From Gnetum montanum (Eukaryota; Streptophyta; Gnetopsida; Gnetales; Gnetaceae), in assembly GCA_015680685.1 (NCBI GenBank), contig MNCI01035320.1, positions 239,285 through 303,284 of the forward strand: a stretch of 64,000 nucleotides of DNA, in the 5' to 3' direction. The position numbers and the translations under genes are program-made. A model generated the notes under the pieces. The model searched no databases, was not told where the DNA came from, and saw only the letters and a list, made by a program, of their open reading frames with translations. Below, one piece after another: positions 1 to 12,999 of the stretch (positions within the stretch are counted from its first letter, which is position 1; every line of letters starts with the position of its first letter).

Positions 1-73
1 AATAATCCCATACCTACCTGATATCATTGTAAGGAACTCGAGGACGAGTTTTCATTCAGTCATGGGGGTATGA
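1..73 (+). pseudogene. 3' tail of a Ty3/gypsy pol, partial
   Basis: An open frame from base 2 ends at TGA 71-73. Its tail, RNSRTSFHSVMGV, resembles the C-terminal 'SRT.S' tail that ends many plant Ty3/gypsy polyproteins just before the 3' LTR. The stop overlaps the first bases of the LTR, and a short G-rich tract (64-68) sits where a polypurine tract is expected. Only about 23 codons are in the window, so coding integrity cannot be judged. Assignment to the chromovirus side of Ty3/gypsy is inference. Confidence 0.5.
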
Positions 74-172
74 TGAGACGTGACATGCACTAGGCCGCGA
101 CATCGCAGCCGCCGCGATATCGCGTCTTCTCCTGTGATATCGCCTATGCGATATCGTGTCCCGCCACCATAT

Positions 173-181
173 CTATAAATA
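173..181 (+). promoter_or_regulatory. TATA box of LTR family 1
   Basis: CTATAAATA about 100 bp into the LTR, identical in the solo LTR at 43625-43633. The short distance from the LTR start means a short U3. Confidence 0.65.
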
Positions 182-347
182 AGAGGCGGCACTCCCTTCA
201 TTTCCCAATCCTGGCTAGAAGTAGCGAAGCTCTGGCAGATTGATCACTCCAGAGTTAGAATTTTTCCCATGTGCCCGCAGTAGGAGTCCTAGAGTGAATG
301 GCTCTTTATTCGAGCAGCTTGTAACCTGAACCCAAGTTGTGTATGGC

Positions 348-353
348 AATAAA
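348..353 (+). terminator. AATAAA polyadenylation signal in LTR family 1
   Basis: AATAAA about 170 bp downstream of the TATA box, conserved at 43800-43805 in the other copy. This fits the R region of an LTR. Confidence 0.5.
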
Positions 354-423
354 GATGAACTTGATTGGATAAACCTTGTAGTACATGGTTTTATTATTGT
401 TTATTTACTACTTTCTTAGTGCG

Positions 424-720
424 CACAAGTACAACTTGATTACGAGCATCTACGGACGTGTATGGCTAGTCAAGGAATCGGCTGCTTGTCGCAACGCATG
501 AGTACGACTTGATTACGAGCATTAGCTACTTGGTAACCCAGTAGCATATTCCAGGATTCTGCACTTGCTAATCCCAGTAGTAGTCCAGTGTGTACGACTA
601 GTCAAGGAATCGGCTACTCATTGCTAGGCTAGAACGTGTGATAAGTACGACTTAGTTACGAGCACCCATGGGTGTGTACGGCTAGCTAAGGAATCAGCTG
701 CTTATCACACTTAAGCTAAA
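424..720 (+). repeat. imperfect internal repeats in LTR family 1
   Basis: About three diverged units. Each starts near AGTACGACTTGATTACGAGC and ends near GTCAAGGAATCGGCTGCT, at roughly 427-490, 505-630 and 640-712. The solo LTR has the same arrangement (43893-44110), so the repeats predate the split of the two copies. Confidence 0.6.
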
Positions 721-1132
721 TCGGTGCCTCAGTACGACCACTTCGAGCACTTGCGTTACGTGTGGTGATCCCAGTAACGATTAGCGTTTGGTAAGCCACA
801 GTTGCATAGTTCAGGGTGTGTCTGGTAAGTGGGAACGGATGCTGACGCTAGTTAATTTAGACTTAGGACATTAGTTAGAGTTAGCTTAGTTTCTCAACCC
901 TTTCCCCTGATAGCATAGAAGATAAACCGAAAATAGCAAAAAAAAATCACATACCTCAGACTTGCTTAACCATACACTGTGACACTTACAAGCAAGCCTG
1001 GGAAGACAACGAATGATTAACCCCAAGTGTTTCTTGTGGTGTTAAGGCATTTAGTCTGCGGAGTTCGACCGGATCGCGCGTGCATGCTCGTATTCGTATG
1101 GTTGAGTGTAGGGGTACCTTGCCACTCATCAA

Positions 1133-4100
1133 GTGTCACTTAGGAAAATGGAACTAGAGGTATCTTACATGAACATCAATGAAAAATATTATAACTTCAT
1201 TTATGCTAAGATTCAATTTTTTTTACTTATCCCTCACAGAGAATTGGAATTAAAACATCAATTTGAGATAATCCAAAGAAATGGGAAGGAGTATATTCCC
1301 TTTCCTTACAATCAAATCAAAGTAACTGAGTTTCATACCTATTTGTTTGCACAATTAGTAGACCAAGATGAGGCAACTAAGGAAGTTAATTCAGACCAAG
1401 CCAAGGAGACTAGGGTGAGTTTGAGGTTGAGTATGAACCAAATACATTCCTAGGGAACCTTATGTAATGATATGCTCTAAAGGCAACCACCCTCAACTCT
1501 ACAGCTCCCATCTTAGTTATAAACCAAGAACCTCTTGTCTTCTCTATGAACCAAGTTTCTCAACCTATCTCCTTGTTTACCTCTATGATCACATCAATAC
1601 CTTTTGTAATGACATACTAGTCTCAACAAGCTTCCCATTCTATATCATTATTCAAATCAATGCCTTTTATCACTTGACCTCATTTATTATGTCAATCAGC
1701 TATCATATTTATCACATCCAATCCTTCCATCATACCTATAGGCACCTCTTCAAGACCTTAAGCTTCACAAGTCTCCATACCTCTTTTGTACCCTTTATTT
1801 CTCATGTCTTGACTTAAGCATCCTTCTCCTCATTTAATCCCCTATGACTGTAGTCACAGAACCTCTCTTGTCTATATTGATGTCTATTGTGTAACCCAAA
1901 ATAATTCAACCTCCTCCTCAACCATCAGTATAAATATTGCAACCTATAGGAATGCCCCAAGGCTTATATCAAGTCTTCCAAATGAACCAAGACCTTATTG
2001 ATGGGCTACGAAAGCTTAAAACTAGCATCACTCAAATGGTAAAAATTATGAATTTCTACCAAGATGATTTCATCAGCCCTACCATTCCTCAAATCACATT
2101 ACCAGTATACATGCCTATATCAAACTTCATCAAATACAATGGTGAAGGGGATCCTCCCTTGCACTTGGTTACCTTCTACTTAGAGTGCCTTCTATTCCAA
2201 GCTTGGCCTCATACAATACTACATATTTTCCCTATGTTCCTCAAGGGAAAGGCTTTAGACTAGCATCAAACCTTGCTTAAAGGTTCCATCTCTTCCCTTA
2301 AATACCTAATAAATGAATTTTTTAATCACTTTAGATACAACTTAAAGCCAGATACAACATTGGACAAACTTATGAAGGTAAAGCATGGGTCACTTAAGCC
2401 ATTTCAAAGGTTCATTCAAAGATGGAATTCAACACTCAATGAGATCCATGAACCTATATTTGGAATATACATTTTGGCTATCTTCAAGGGAGTGGTAAAT
2501 AACTTTACCAAGTTATAGCTCTACTACTTAGAGCCTTGATCACTAACCTAAACCTTCTCGCAAACTAAGAACATCAAGAAAGTGGATGAGGCCAATAATG
2601 ATCTGGCATATGTGGCCTTTAAAGACCAACACATGAGAAGAGATAAGGAGAAAATTATGTAAAAAAAAATAGCCATGGTTGAAGTAATCAAGGATACAAA
2701 ATAAGAAGAAAGGTGAAGATCATCACCATGTAGCAAATTTTCTAGCTTGTCTCAACCATCTATCTCTTATGATCCAAATCAACCAAGATCAGACTTTGAA
2801 CAGAAGAATAGGACTAAGTATACTAGGTTTCCTATGAAGTCCTCAAAGCTTTTAGAATATTTTCTTAAAGAAAAATATATATAACATAAGAAATATCTAA
2901 GAAAGTTCATAAGAGGAAAGACTAGCTTTGTGACATAGCTAGAGATATAATGATAGCGATCAAAGATGATCCAAGACTATCAAAGAACTTCAAACTGGAT
3001 AGGCTTTACCATTATCATCAAATGAATGGTCATGATACCAATTTCTTCCTAGCCTTGAAAGATGACCTCTAGAAGATGATCAACCATGGAGAGATGGTGT
3101 TCAATGAGCCCAACTCTGCAAAGAGCAATAACTCTTATACTGTAGCCTCATTCACAATAACCAAATGGTCTAATCCTCCTAGAAAATTTTTTCTCATCAA
3201 GGATCCATCAACTAGTTTTCAGTGGTAGAACATAAAGCCTAAAACTTTCTTCATCATCAAGGTACCATTACCTCCATCTCCAAAGAAGCCTTTCATCATA
3301 CATGTCCCACCTTTAGTTACAATAACATCACAATCCAAACAATGCATTACCAAACCTTTTAAGGCTAGAAAACCATTTTTTATTAGAGTTCCTCCATATT
3401 CAATAAGCAAACCCATAACCAAATATGATCAAATCTTATCTATACTGACAAACAACTCAATGCTTAATAAGAGACCATCACCAAAGTAAAGGTGATAAAA
3501 GCAACCTATTGCAAAACCAACAACTAAGCCCACTAAAGGTAGCCAACAATAAAAGTCTTGGAAACAGGTTGACCAATCGAGACCTACACCAAGATTAGCT
3601 ACACCCATGAACAAGGGACCCAAGGCACATACATTGAAATATGAGCCAAAAACTCTAAGAAGAATGGTGGGAATTAAAACCACCAAGGCTAAAAGATCAC
3701 ATGCCAAGGAAAAGTATTTCCTTGTAATAATGAAAAATGCCACATGATCCTTGAAATAAAAGAACATGTCATTGATCTTATATGACCTAGTTATGAATTC
3801 TCCCACTCATAGGGATGTGTTAGATCAAGCATTGATTACTATTCTTGTGAGTGACGATACACCTTCCAACTAAGAGTTCATCCACTTTGTCATTAAATGA
3901 GCTTCACTTGGGAAAAATGGGCATAAATTCATGCTCAAATTTTGTGAAAGTGAAGTGATGATTGACTCATGAAATGATGATTGACTCATGAAATGAAGAA
4001 TTGCTATCTGCTTCTCTTCTCATTATCATACGTTTTGGCAATTATAAGGTTCATCATGTCCACATGGATGATGAGGCAATATTCAACATGATACCATTTA

Positions 4101-4435
4101 CCATTGTGGAGAAACTAGGGTTAACCTAAAACATCCAAGAAACCGCTACCTCAGCACTCAAGTTATTTAACAAGCCATGAGTAGCAGTTCAAGGTACTAT
4201 CTCCTTGGATTTTGTAAGCAAAGAACAATTTTCCTCATCCACCAAATTCCTAGTAGTTGAAGAAACACCTAGTTTTACCTTGATCCTAGAAAGACCATGG
4301 TTGGCTAAGCTTCAAGCAATCTCATATCTTATACATCAAGAGATTCACATACCATGCAAGGGTGGTGAAATTGTCATTTGTGGAAACAACATGTTTCTAC
4401 CATCTGTTAACAATGTCAGCATTAACTAAGGTTCA
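1133..4435 (+). pseudogene. gag: Tat-lineage Ty3/gypsy gag-protease, copy A
   Basis: A decayed structural-protein and protease region, clearly homologous to the copy at 20757-24530. The N-terminal block (1164-1360) contains YYNFIYAKIQ and FEIIQRNGKEY, matching YNFLYAKIQ and FEIIHxNGREF in copy B. The gag core (1937-2518) has KYNGEGDPPLHLVTF and a frameshift near 2263. A zinc-knuckle-like H..GHDTNF..LKDDL region follows at about 3010-3070. The protease region is at about 4030-4435; the catalytic segment reads MDDEAIFN where an Asp-Ser/Thr-Gly type motif is expected, so it is dead. It ends in the conserved LILERPWL...HQEIHIP linker. Stops are frequent. It abuts the LTR at 71-1131, which probably inserted in or near its leader. 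Confidence 0.75.
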
Positions 4436-4749
4436 GAGGTGGAGTTTCAAAATGAAATTTCTGACACTCAAGCTAGGGCCAAAATTAATGACAATGTTAA
4501 CAATGTCAAACTTGCAACATTAAATGATCAATGAAAACACTTGTTGATTTCCATATCAAATGGGAAGTATGATGAAAGGAGAATTGTATAGAAGAAGCCC
4601 CTTGATATATCGGATATTAGGCAACAAATACATCATAGACATCTTATCTCTTCATTTTTCAATGGTCATATGTTCACTTTTGTAGCCGTTTATCATGTTT
4701 CATTCCTTATTCTATCCTTATACGCTCTTTCAAGGTTATCCTATACTTG

Positions 4750-4925
4750 CTAAATGAATATGACCATAGCTTACCAAGGCCTAAAACTAGCAATACCGTG
4801 ACCCTACAAGGCCTAAAATTTGCAAGACAATGGTTTGCCAAGGCCTAAAATTGATAAGACCATGGCATGCCACAACTTAAAACTAGTGGCCTACTAGGAT
4901 CTAAAATTGGTATATCTATGGCCTC
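4750..4925 (+). repeat. degenerate tandem array after gag-protease A
   Basis: Four or five diverged units carrying the core AAGGCCTAAAACT, spaced about 35-45 bp, each next to a CATGGC-like segment. The same core is arrayed at the same place in copies B (24650-24960) and C (63300-63485, reverse strand). Confidence 0.65.
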
Positions 4926-6751
4926 CATTTTTATCTTTCTTATGTGAACATTATGACTTATTTTCTTCCTTGCATTTTCTGCAGTTTTTGCTTTAAAAAT
5001 TATGCCCCATTTTACATCATTACATTCTTTATTTTTATTGTCAACATGTAATTTTGTAACCTTGTCATTTCAACTCATATCTTGTTACATGAAGAACATA
5101 AAATAACATAAAATATATGAAAATAATACAACCATAACCTTTGAACATCGATCATAGTTGTATCTACCATAGACTAGGAGTATTAAAAAAACCATAGTGT
5201 ATGATTCTTGTCATAACAAAACATATAGTTGTAGACTCAACTACACCATGCTATTTAACCAAGTTGTTACATTGTCTCTAATAGTTTATGAAAGAATATT
5301 CCAAATTTATAAACCATGGATATAAATAAAAATTTAGCTATAGAACTCTCATCTTATCACCTTCTATGCTCAAAAATGAAATAAAAAGCTATAGTTCTAT
5401 TACAAGTTCACACACATTCAATTAAGAACAAAATACCTTGGGATGGGACCAATATTCTTTGATTAATCATTGAAAGCTGCCACGTAAACAGGGTATAAAA
5501 AGATTGATAGATCCCTTACCTTGATCTTGACATACTAGCGCCAGATTTTTGTGATCCACATTTTTACCATATTGTATACTTCTGCCATATCTAGAACCGG
5601 GAAGTTCATAATATATGGTATGAACAACACAGAAAGAAAGGTAGTTGTGGAAAATTTCTACTTCCAATTGCAATGTGAACACAGAGAAGCCATTGGTACT
5701 AGATTTCGAAACATGCTATTTTATATTAACATTCGAACTATCTCTTTGTTTCAAGAAAAAGGCCCTGTGTAGAGGCTACCAAAACTTTCAATGATAGTTT
5801 GGTAATCCTAATAAAAAGAGAGACCTGCATCATGCATGGGCCACAAACAAAGAATTTTAAGTTACAATGACACAGGATGCGTGCAAATATTAGAATATAC
5901 ATTTGTTTTTGCATCTAAAGTATCCTTCAACTCCTTTGTTTCGCCCCGTTCAAGAGGGATGCAAACAAAAGGAATATCTAAAACAATGATTTCAACTAGT
6001 TAAGTAGGAAATCATGGAGAAGAATTGGAGATGATATTATTACTGCAACAGCACGATTGGTAAAAGCATCAACTTTTATCGGTTAAACAAACCCATGTGA
6101 ATTGATCACACTTAAGAAGAGCAATAGCTGCTAAAAAAGTCCAATCTAACGAATGTATTCTGCTTTTTGAGATGTTTTAGCGGCTTGTTGAATTCTCGTG
6201 GCATCAGCAGCTGCCGCCATGCCTCTCCTACCTCGCCGCCATGTGTATTGTGTGGAATTGCAGCTGTGCGTATTGTGCAGAATTGCACTGTGCACTCCGG
6301 CGTGCTCAGACAGTGATTCTGGAAAATCAGGCTTTATCATCATTGTACTCATGGAGTCCAGCAAGCGACTGCTAAACATAAAGAGAATGGGAAGAATTGC
6401 GAAGTTCCTGAGGGTATTTACGGGCCAATAGTGTAAATACTAAAAACCGTGGAATTGGAATCCGAGATTATTGAAATAATGGCATCTTTGATGTCTGTTG
6501 CGGTATGGCCCGAGGCTGCCATCAATTGCTGGATCAAAGCTTTCAGTGCTTTGGGGAATTTGATGCTCAGGCTCGATAGCACTACTGCTGTCAAGTTCTG
6601 TCTAGGTATGGGCTTTGTTTGTTCTATGGAGCACCTGCGTCATCCCACGCATTATGACCAATTTCTCCAAGTTCTACGAATGAGGCTTTTCATCTCTATG
6701 GTGAAGGGTTTGCCAAGATCTATGCATCAAAAGAATCCAGTTCGTGGAATT
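4926..6751. other. no gene recognised
   Basis: AT-rich spacer to about 5460, partly resembling 39650-40040, then sequence without recognised homology. The segment 6140-6780 is richer in GC. It has short opposed frames, 6146-6379 (-) and 6449-6763 (+), that match no family I know and lack any coding support. Confidence 0.4.
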
Positions 6752-8078
6752 GAGGATTCATGATTCTAAATGTGTTTCGGTACCTATGCCTCAAGAAAAA
6801 GTGGGGACCAGTTGGTAGCTGGGGACATGGTAAAGAAAATTTAAATATATTAGTTTTTTTAAAAAAATTAAATATAATATATCATAAAAAAACATTGTAA
6901 AATATAGAACAAGTACAATGTAAATCCAAAATATTGTTAATGCTTAAAAATTGCGTAGAAGATGAATGTATCAATATTAAATCAAAGTAAGAAAATTTGC
7001 AAAGGTATAGAGGGCATAAAATCCATTTCCTTACTCAAGAGCCATAATCCAGCCAAACATATAATTTCTGCAATAACCAAAATGACAGAAATAAAATGAA
7101 ACCCTTTTATTACTCAATCCAATCTTTCTAAGAATGAAATTAATTCTCAAGCCTCAACCAAATTTATAACAAATCACATCTACCTGTGAGTGGTGCTCTA
7201 GGGCCATGTTGAAGGCGACCACATTATAAGAAAACACAACTTAATTAAATTAGGCACAGGCCAGTAACTCACCTCACCTATGATGATCAAAAACCTTCGG
7301 ATGATGAGGAATTGGCACTAGTCATCATGAAGCAGAAAGTAAAAACAGAGCGCCGTGAGCTTGCATATGGCCATTGGCCATGTGCTGGTGGGCTTGTTTG
7401 CTTGGCCATGTGCTGGTGGGCTTCCTTGCCTCAAGCAAACAGATTGTAAAAAATGTTGAACAAGCATCCATTCATCATCATGTTCATAACGTATGACCCA
7501 TGACGATGACCCTGTTTTGCTTTTTCTGTTTTCAGCACACATGAGAAAAAGAGCAAAAACCAGCAATGACCAATAAACACGCGTGAATGTGTGAGTCAGG
7601 GCGGAACGTTTGACGCTCGCAAAGGCCAATCCATGCAAATGCAATGTTGCCCACCTCGCCCCCGTCCCAAACTTGATTTCCGTATGACCCAAACTTGGCC
7701 CTCGTTACCAAAGTAACACTTTCGTGATTTCCGTGTGTTTGTTTTTTGGTTCGTACTCCCTTGCTTTATGTGATCTGTGTGCTGGCCACGTAACAATGAA
7801 ATTAATATTCCGGTAAGATTCAGAACAGAAAAAGACAGGTAAGATTAATGCATAATGCAGAGATATGGACTGAGGCAAGAATACAAGGCAAGGCAAAGGC
7901 AACCATTTCAATGTATACATATAGATTTAGACAAAATTTCATTGAAAATTATGAGATTTAGACAAAATTTCATTGAAAATTATGAAATACGTGCTCGTGC
8001 TCATTGTGAACTCATTGCGAACTTATTGCGAACTTAATGTAATTGTTCACAAAATTTAACCGGAATCGTGAATCTCCA
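6752..8078 (-). mobile_element. 1.3 kb interspersed repeat R, copy 1
   Basis: Homologous along its length to 51949-53190 (same orientation) and to 48154-49540 (opposite). The ends form an imperfect terminal inverted repeat: left GAGGATTCATGATTCT, right CGGAATCGTGAATCTCC. A frame at 7692-7318 (-) beginning MGHTEIKF is also present in the other two copies, with indels that break it here, so it may not code. No transposase is visible, so a non-autonomous DNA element is the best guess. No convincing target duplication was found. Confidence 0.6.
7923..7984 (+). repeat. 31 bp exact tandem duplication
   Basis: Two perfect 31 bp copies (7923-7953 and 7954-7984) beginning AGATTTAGACAAAATTTC, inside repeat R copy 1. 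The other R copies have a single version. Confidence 0.85.
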
Positions 8079-9619
8079 GCGCACCGGCCAAGATGTTTAC
8101 CAAGGAGGGTGGGCTGAAGGCAATAGTAGTGGCTCCCTCCTCTGAGCAACCGTAATGTCTGTTTTCCTTTCTGCACAGGCTGTGCAGACCAGCTAAGGGT
8201 CGTACTCGCCCTTGAGTCTCCCTGCAGCTCGCTCGTCCGTCCCACAGAGCACTAAATTCATTTGGAGTCCCACACGTAATATATAACAGAGATTGACCCA
8301 AAAGTAAAGTATTGAATACACCAAAGGAAAAAACTAGCCTTTGATCTCACATGTTGATAATCTGAGATAATTAAGCCCTATACAATGGATCAACATATAT
8401 GATAATGTATGAGTTATACCTTTACATTTTAGGACAACTTATATGTCAATATATGAGCAATGGAATTAGAAATTTTCCATTCCAAACTTACCCATAAGTT
8501 GTGTCAAAGTATAAACCAACATATTAAGAATGGAATTAAAAATTTTCCATTTTAAATTTGACCACACCTTGCCTAAGCCACACTAAATCTCAAAAAAGTT
8601 AAAAAAAAAATATAAAAAACTTATCACAAATTTCTAATTACTAAAAATCCACTTAAATAAACTTACACATTGAGGATTTAATGTACACACGTTGGTAATG
8701 CCAATTTTAACTTTTAAATTATTTTAGCAACAAAAATAAATACACTACGTGTGGCAATTTACAACCTATTTCACAAGATCTTTCTATTTTAGGAGATTTT
8801 TAATTATTTTAACAATTGTTGCTAGCTTGTTTGCTTATTTTAACAATTTAAAGCCTATATATATATATATATATATATTCACTTATTTTAACAATTTACA
8901 ACTAGCTTGCACTAGAATTTAACCTATTTTGGCAACTTATAACTTATTTTCATTAGATTTTTGGTTATTTTGATCATAAAATAACAAAAGTAACCAAATA
9001 AACAAATAAAAATTACTATTTAAAACCTTATTTAACATTGTTTCACCTTAATCTACCTTATTTGCCTTTAATTTTACCTTGTTTCAACCACATTTTAACC
9101 TTTATAACCATAATTTGACTCATTGTACCCTTGTTTTATCTTCTTTTGCCAAGATTTACCTTGCTTCACCTTGCTATGGCCATGTTTTGGTCTTGTTTAC
9201 CCTCATTCTACAATGTTTTGGCCTTACTTTGTCTCATTTTTCTCTACTATTACAACTATTTTTCATTATTCTACCATTATTTAATAATTTTATCTTGTAC
9301 ACGCTACTTGATATGCTTATGTTGACATGCATGATTGAACTAGAAAGATAAGGAAGTAACTTGACTAGCATTGGATCCTAAGTGTATCCTTCTAGTGATG
9401 TTGTTTGAACTAAGTTAACCTTGAATGCCTAAACCAAGAGCTTATAAACCTTTAACCATCTAGCCTTAATGTCATGCAATGGAATAACTTCTCATAACCT
9501 TGAAAACTAGAAAAATATCAAAGAGTTCCTTGGTCAAATTCTCCATTTTAAACCATGATGGTGAGGAAAAAACTCATGAAACCAAGTTACTCACTAGAAC
9601 TTAAGTTTTCTCAAGACAT
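8079..9619. other. no gene; AT-rich with simple sequence
   Basis: A GC-richer patch (8079-8300) with no recognised homology, then strongly AT-rich sequence with a (TA)n run at 8856-8878. From 9000 to 9330 there are degenerate pyrimidine-rich segments repeating ACCTT-like motifs. Frames here are short and show no conserved domain. Confidence 0.5.
8856..8878. repeat. (TA)n microsatellite
   Basis: About eleven uninterrupted TA dinucleotides. Confidence 0.9.
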
Positions 9620-10782
9620 CATCAAATCCCTACAAGTCAACATTGAAGCCTTCACATGACCTTGATTACATCTAACATTAACATCTTTGCTATTAGTCTT
9701 TGTTGGCCTTGTTTGTAGATTGGAATGAGCAAATGACACCAATTAAACTTGTAACCTGTAACAAGTAAGCTTGCATGACTTTCTATCTCTTTTCAGCATA
9801 TCAAAGCACTGCAAACTTTGTTTAAATTTGTGAAATAAAATATAGATTTCTCATACTTATACTAGTTGCAACCAACAATGGCTTGTATTCTACTTATTAT
9901 CTCATGTGACCTTATGCAATATCTTGTAATCACATGTATTCTTTGACTTGTTTTCTTATCCTCTTGGAGTTGTGCTTAGAGGCTAAAGCTTAGAGACATC
10001 GTAAAGGTGTGACTCATTGCAACAGTGAGTCACCATGTGATCTTGATACATGAGATTTGGCTAGCTTGTCTGACTGTGCCAACAGTGTTTACCTTACATC
10101 ACTCCCATTACCTTCTCAAGCCATAATCTTGTAACCAAATTATAACCCTGGAGACTAATGTTTGGCATTAATGCATCATGGCCATGTAACATCTCCTTCA
10201 ACATGCTCCACCATTAAGTTTGTTGAATATAATACACCTCATTTAATGAGAAAATGAAACAAAATTTGACCTTGGGAATGAAATCCATTGAAATTTTCAT
10301 CCCTAAAAAATAAAAAAAATGGGAAAGAAAATTTCCAAGATAGCCAAAAGGTCAATCAAGCCTAAACTCAAGTCAACAACTTCAAAAAAATAAAGGGAGG
10401 AGCCTAGAAACTAAAGAAGCCTAAGAATGGAGTGTTGGTTCCTATAATACATTATCAAATAATCAACAATTTAAGCATAAAGCATGAAGATCTTTTCATC
10501 CACTTCACATGTCACCACCATGCCATGACCATGATATCAACATTTGAAATTCCTTATTAACCCATGTAGCCATCTTGATAGCCAATATAGCCCTTATCTC
10601 ATCTCAAACTCATAACATTCCATCATGATCTTATTTTACCATTGTGAGTACTCCTCAACATGGTCCAATAACTATGGAATCAACTATGAAGAGGAAGCAT
10701 TAGTCATGAATTTTTAGTAGTGTTTTGTAGTATTTGTTAATGGCTCTCAGGTTAATCCTTTGAACATCAACAAAGAGGGGCC
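9620..10782 (+). mobile_element. 3' untranslated region of Tat element G
   Basis: Collinear with the reverse complement of about 36530-35990, the region downstream of pol E. For example, 10015-10075 (GTGACTCA...TGAGATTTGGCTAGCTTG) matches the minus strand near 36510-36440. It ends in the family's pre-LTR block and a polypurine tract (CAAAGAGGGGCCAA, 10770-10783). Pol itself is missing upstream. Confidence 0.6.
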
Positions 10783-12060
10783 AACGAAACACCACAAAGA
10801 AAATTTATAATATGCATAAAAAGCCTAAAAGCCAAGAATTTGCATTGTAATTTGATGAGAATTTAAAGGCAAAAATAATTCTCTATTTCCCATAAAAAAT
10901 CCTATCTTATGACCTTATTCTAGCAAAGTTTTAGATAATTTCTCATGTGTAAAATGAAGTTTACAATTTACAAGTTGTAAATTTCATTTAAGGCAACATG
11001 TGAAGGCTCAAAATGTAAATACGTTGCCAACATTGGTAGCAAAAAGCCAAAAACTTTGATGGCATAAATGTTAGAGTTTGGGCTATGAAAATAGCCTAAA
11101 TGTACCATCAAATTTTGAAAGAAAAGTTAAAAACATTGGTGGTCAATTTGTTGCATTTTTGAGTGGTGAAAGTGCCAAATATGTTGTATTTCAATGCCCA
11201 AAAAGTCAAAAAACATTAGTGCTTCATACACTACATTTTTGGGTGGTAAAAGTGCTAAATACATTGTATTTCATGCCCAAAAAATAAAAAGCATTAGTGT
11301 GGCATACGTTATAGATTGTGACCACCAAATGGCATTAGAAACTTTGCAAAGAATGTCAAAAATCAAGAAAAATCAAATTCATTAAGAATTAGCATATTCA
11401 GAGCCTATTTAAGCCAAAGATTGCATCATTTCAAGGACTTTTAGATTTTTGCATTTAGGCCAAACTTGAAACTTTCAAAGTAGTACAAACATCTAAGAGC
11501 CCACAACCATTTTCCACCAGTGCAAACCATTCGTAGCAAAGGGAACCAATGGTAAGAAAAGTTGAAAAGTAGATTGTTTAGAGAAAGACAAGTGTGGATA
11601 TGATGACAGAACACACCCTACCATTTGCATTGTACTTCAAAGATATTTTTTTATTGTTGGGCTTTTACAGTTCATGATTGGTATTTCCCAAACCTTTTTT
11701 TTTTCATAGTGCATTTAATACAAAGTTGCACTTTTCTTTATTTTATCATATTATTTTGTTTATTTCTCTATTCTTGGATTTGGTTCTTGAACCACTATTT
11801 CATATGCTTTTTGTCTTTATTTTATAATATGGTAATAGACCTCCAAATTCTCAAGCAACCAACAAGACTATTTAAGATGTTCCAAATCCTTTTCGAGGCC
11901 TATAAATTTAGAGTTAAACTATTCTACATGAGAATTTTTAGGTCTTCTAGTGCCAAATTTTTCCATCGTTGCACATAATACTTCTTTCTTGCATCTTGGA
12001 TTTCTTCTTGACTTCTTGGGATTTTTGACAATGAATTGATGTCATTTTATAGGCATTAAA
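10783..12060 (+). mobile_element. Tat-family LTR G (3' LTR, right end uncertain)
   Basis: Starts CGAAACACCACAAAG directly after the polypurine tract, matching the LTR starts at 33932 (TGAGACACCAC) and 58372 (-) (TGAAACACCAC), with the initial T changed to C. A TATA-like TATTTAAG lies near 11408. The right boundary is a guess from typical LTR layout because no second LTR of this copy is in the window. Confidence 0.55.
11126..11320 (+). repeat. ~79 bp tandem repeat in LTR G
   Basis: Two nearly complete units (about 11126-11205 and 11206-11283) and a partial third. Each runs from AAAAACATT to ...TGTATTTCAATGCCCAAAA. They lie in U3, upstream of the TATA-like site. Confidence 0.75.
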
Positions 12061-12999
12061 GGTTTATTTTCTCAAGTTTTAAGGGAGTTATGTGAGTTAA
12101 GAGTTCAAAATTTTTTAAGTACGATAGGTGATGCAAACATGGACATTAGCATCACCCTTCCTATATTGTCACCATGTCAAGGTTTCTAAGTTTGACATTC
12201 AATTACATTCTATAACTCTTCAAGCTCTTCAAGGTTATGTAATCATCATCCTAGTTCATTTTGATTTGAACATAATAGAGGTTCTAGGTATTAAATTGAA
12301 AAAACATTAAAAAGTTTTCAAGTTTCTATTTAACATTAATGTTAACATGAACATCAACCTAGAACCCACATCTTATAATCATTTCCCATCACATTTTTCA
12401 TTTGACATCATTTGTTAACTTCACAAGCTTCTCATCATCATCATAGTACTATCTAACCTTAGTTCAAGTGTTAAAAATAGGTCTTACATGCTTATAATTG
12501 TAATTCAGTCAAAACTAAAAAATTGTTTTTAAAGTATCAATGATGTTGTTGCTAACATTAGTATCACCTAATCATGATCCTAGTATTATTAAAGTTCAAA
12601 ATTCTAACTTGTAAAAAGTAAACTCTAGAAGAACTTAACATGAACTTCACTTAGCTCTAGGGTTGAATTTGACAATCCTAATCCTATCAATATGGAATCA
12701 AAATCCATATTTTGAGGCTAGTTTATTAATATCTAGAGCACGTTTCTTGAGATTTAGAGAGATCAAAAGCATGTACATTAGACATCCTAGCATCTCATGC
12801 ATGCTCCTCAACCACCATAATGCCTTCCATGGCTTCAACATTGATGCTAACATGACATTAATCACCAGAGTTGAATTTTTTCAAACTCTAGCATTAGTCT
12901 TAGGACACTTAGCCAAAAGAACTTTGGTTTTTCTTCAAATTTATTCTAGATCATGCTTGAAGCTTTCTCATTTATATATAGACCATCCTATAACGATAG
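12061..12999. other. no gene recognised between two converging LTRs
   Basis: AT-rich sequence with loose recurrences of AACATTAATGTTAACATGA-like words but no domain-bearing frame. The longest frame (12663-13022, +) has no recognised homology. It may be the U5/leader remains of elements G and H. Confidence 0.4.

Larger units (their letters stand above)
71..1131 (+). mobile_element. LTR, family 1, probably a 3' LTR
   Basis: The 1061 bp segment begins TGATGAG and ends CTCATCA, a perfect 7 bp terminal inverted repeat. It is clearly homologous end to end to 43541-44548. It carries a TATA box and an AATAAA signal in the expected order. The flanks (GGGTA left, AGTGT right) do not form a target duplication. 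Together with the pol tail ending at its left edge, this says 3' LTR of an element extending left of the window, not a solo LTR. Confidence 0.85.

Noticed and set aside
1133-1453. Independent small gene after the first LTR
   Set aside because: Its sequence matches the gag N-terminus of copy B, so it is part of gag-protease A.
6198-6431. Possible small gene starting MASAAAAMPLLPRR
   Set aside because: Overlaps an opposite frame of the same length, no recognised domain, no neighbours that support it.
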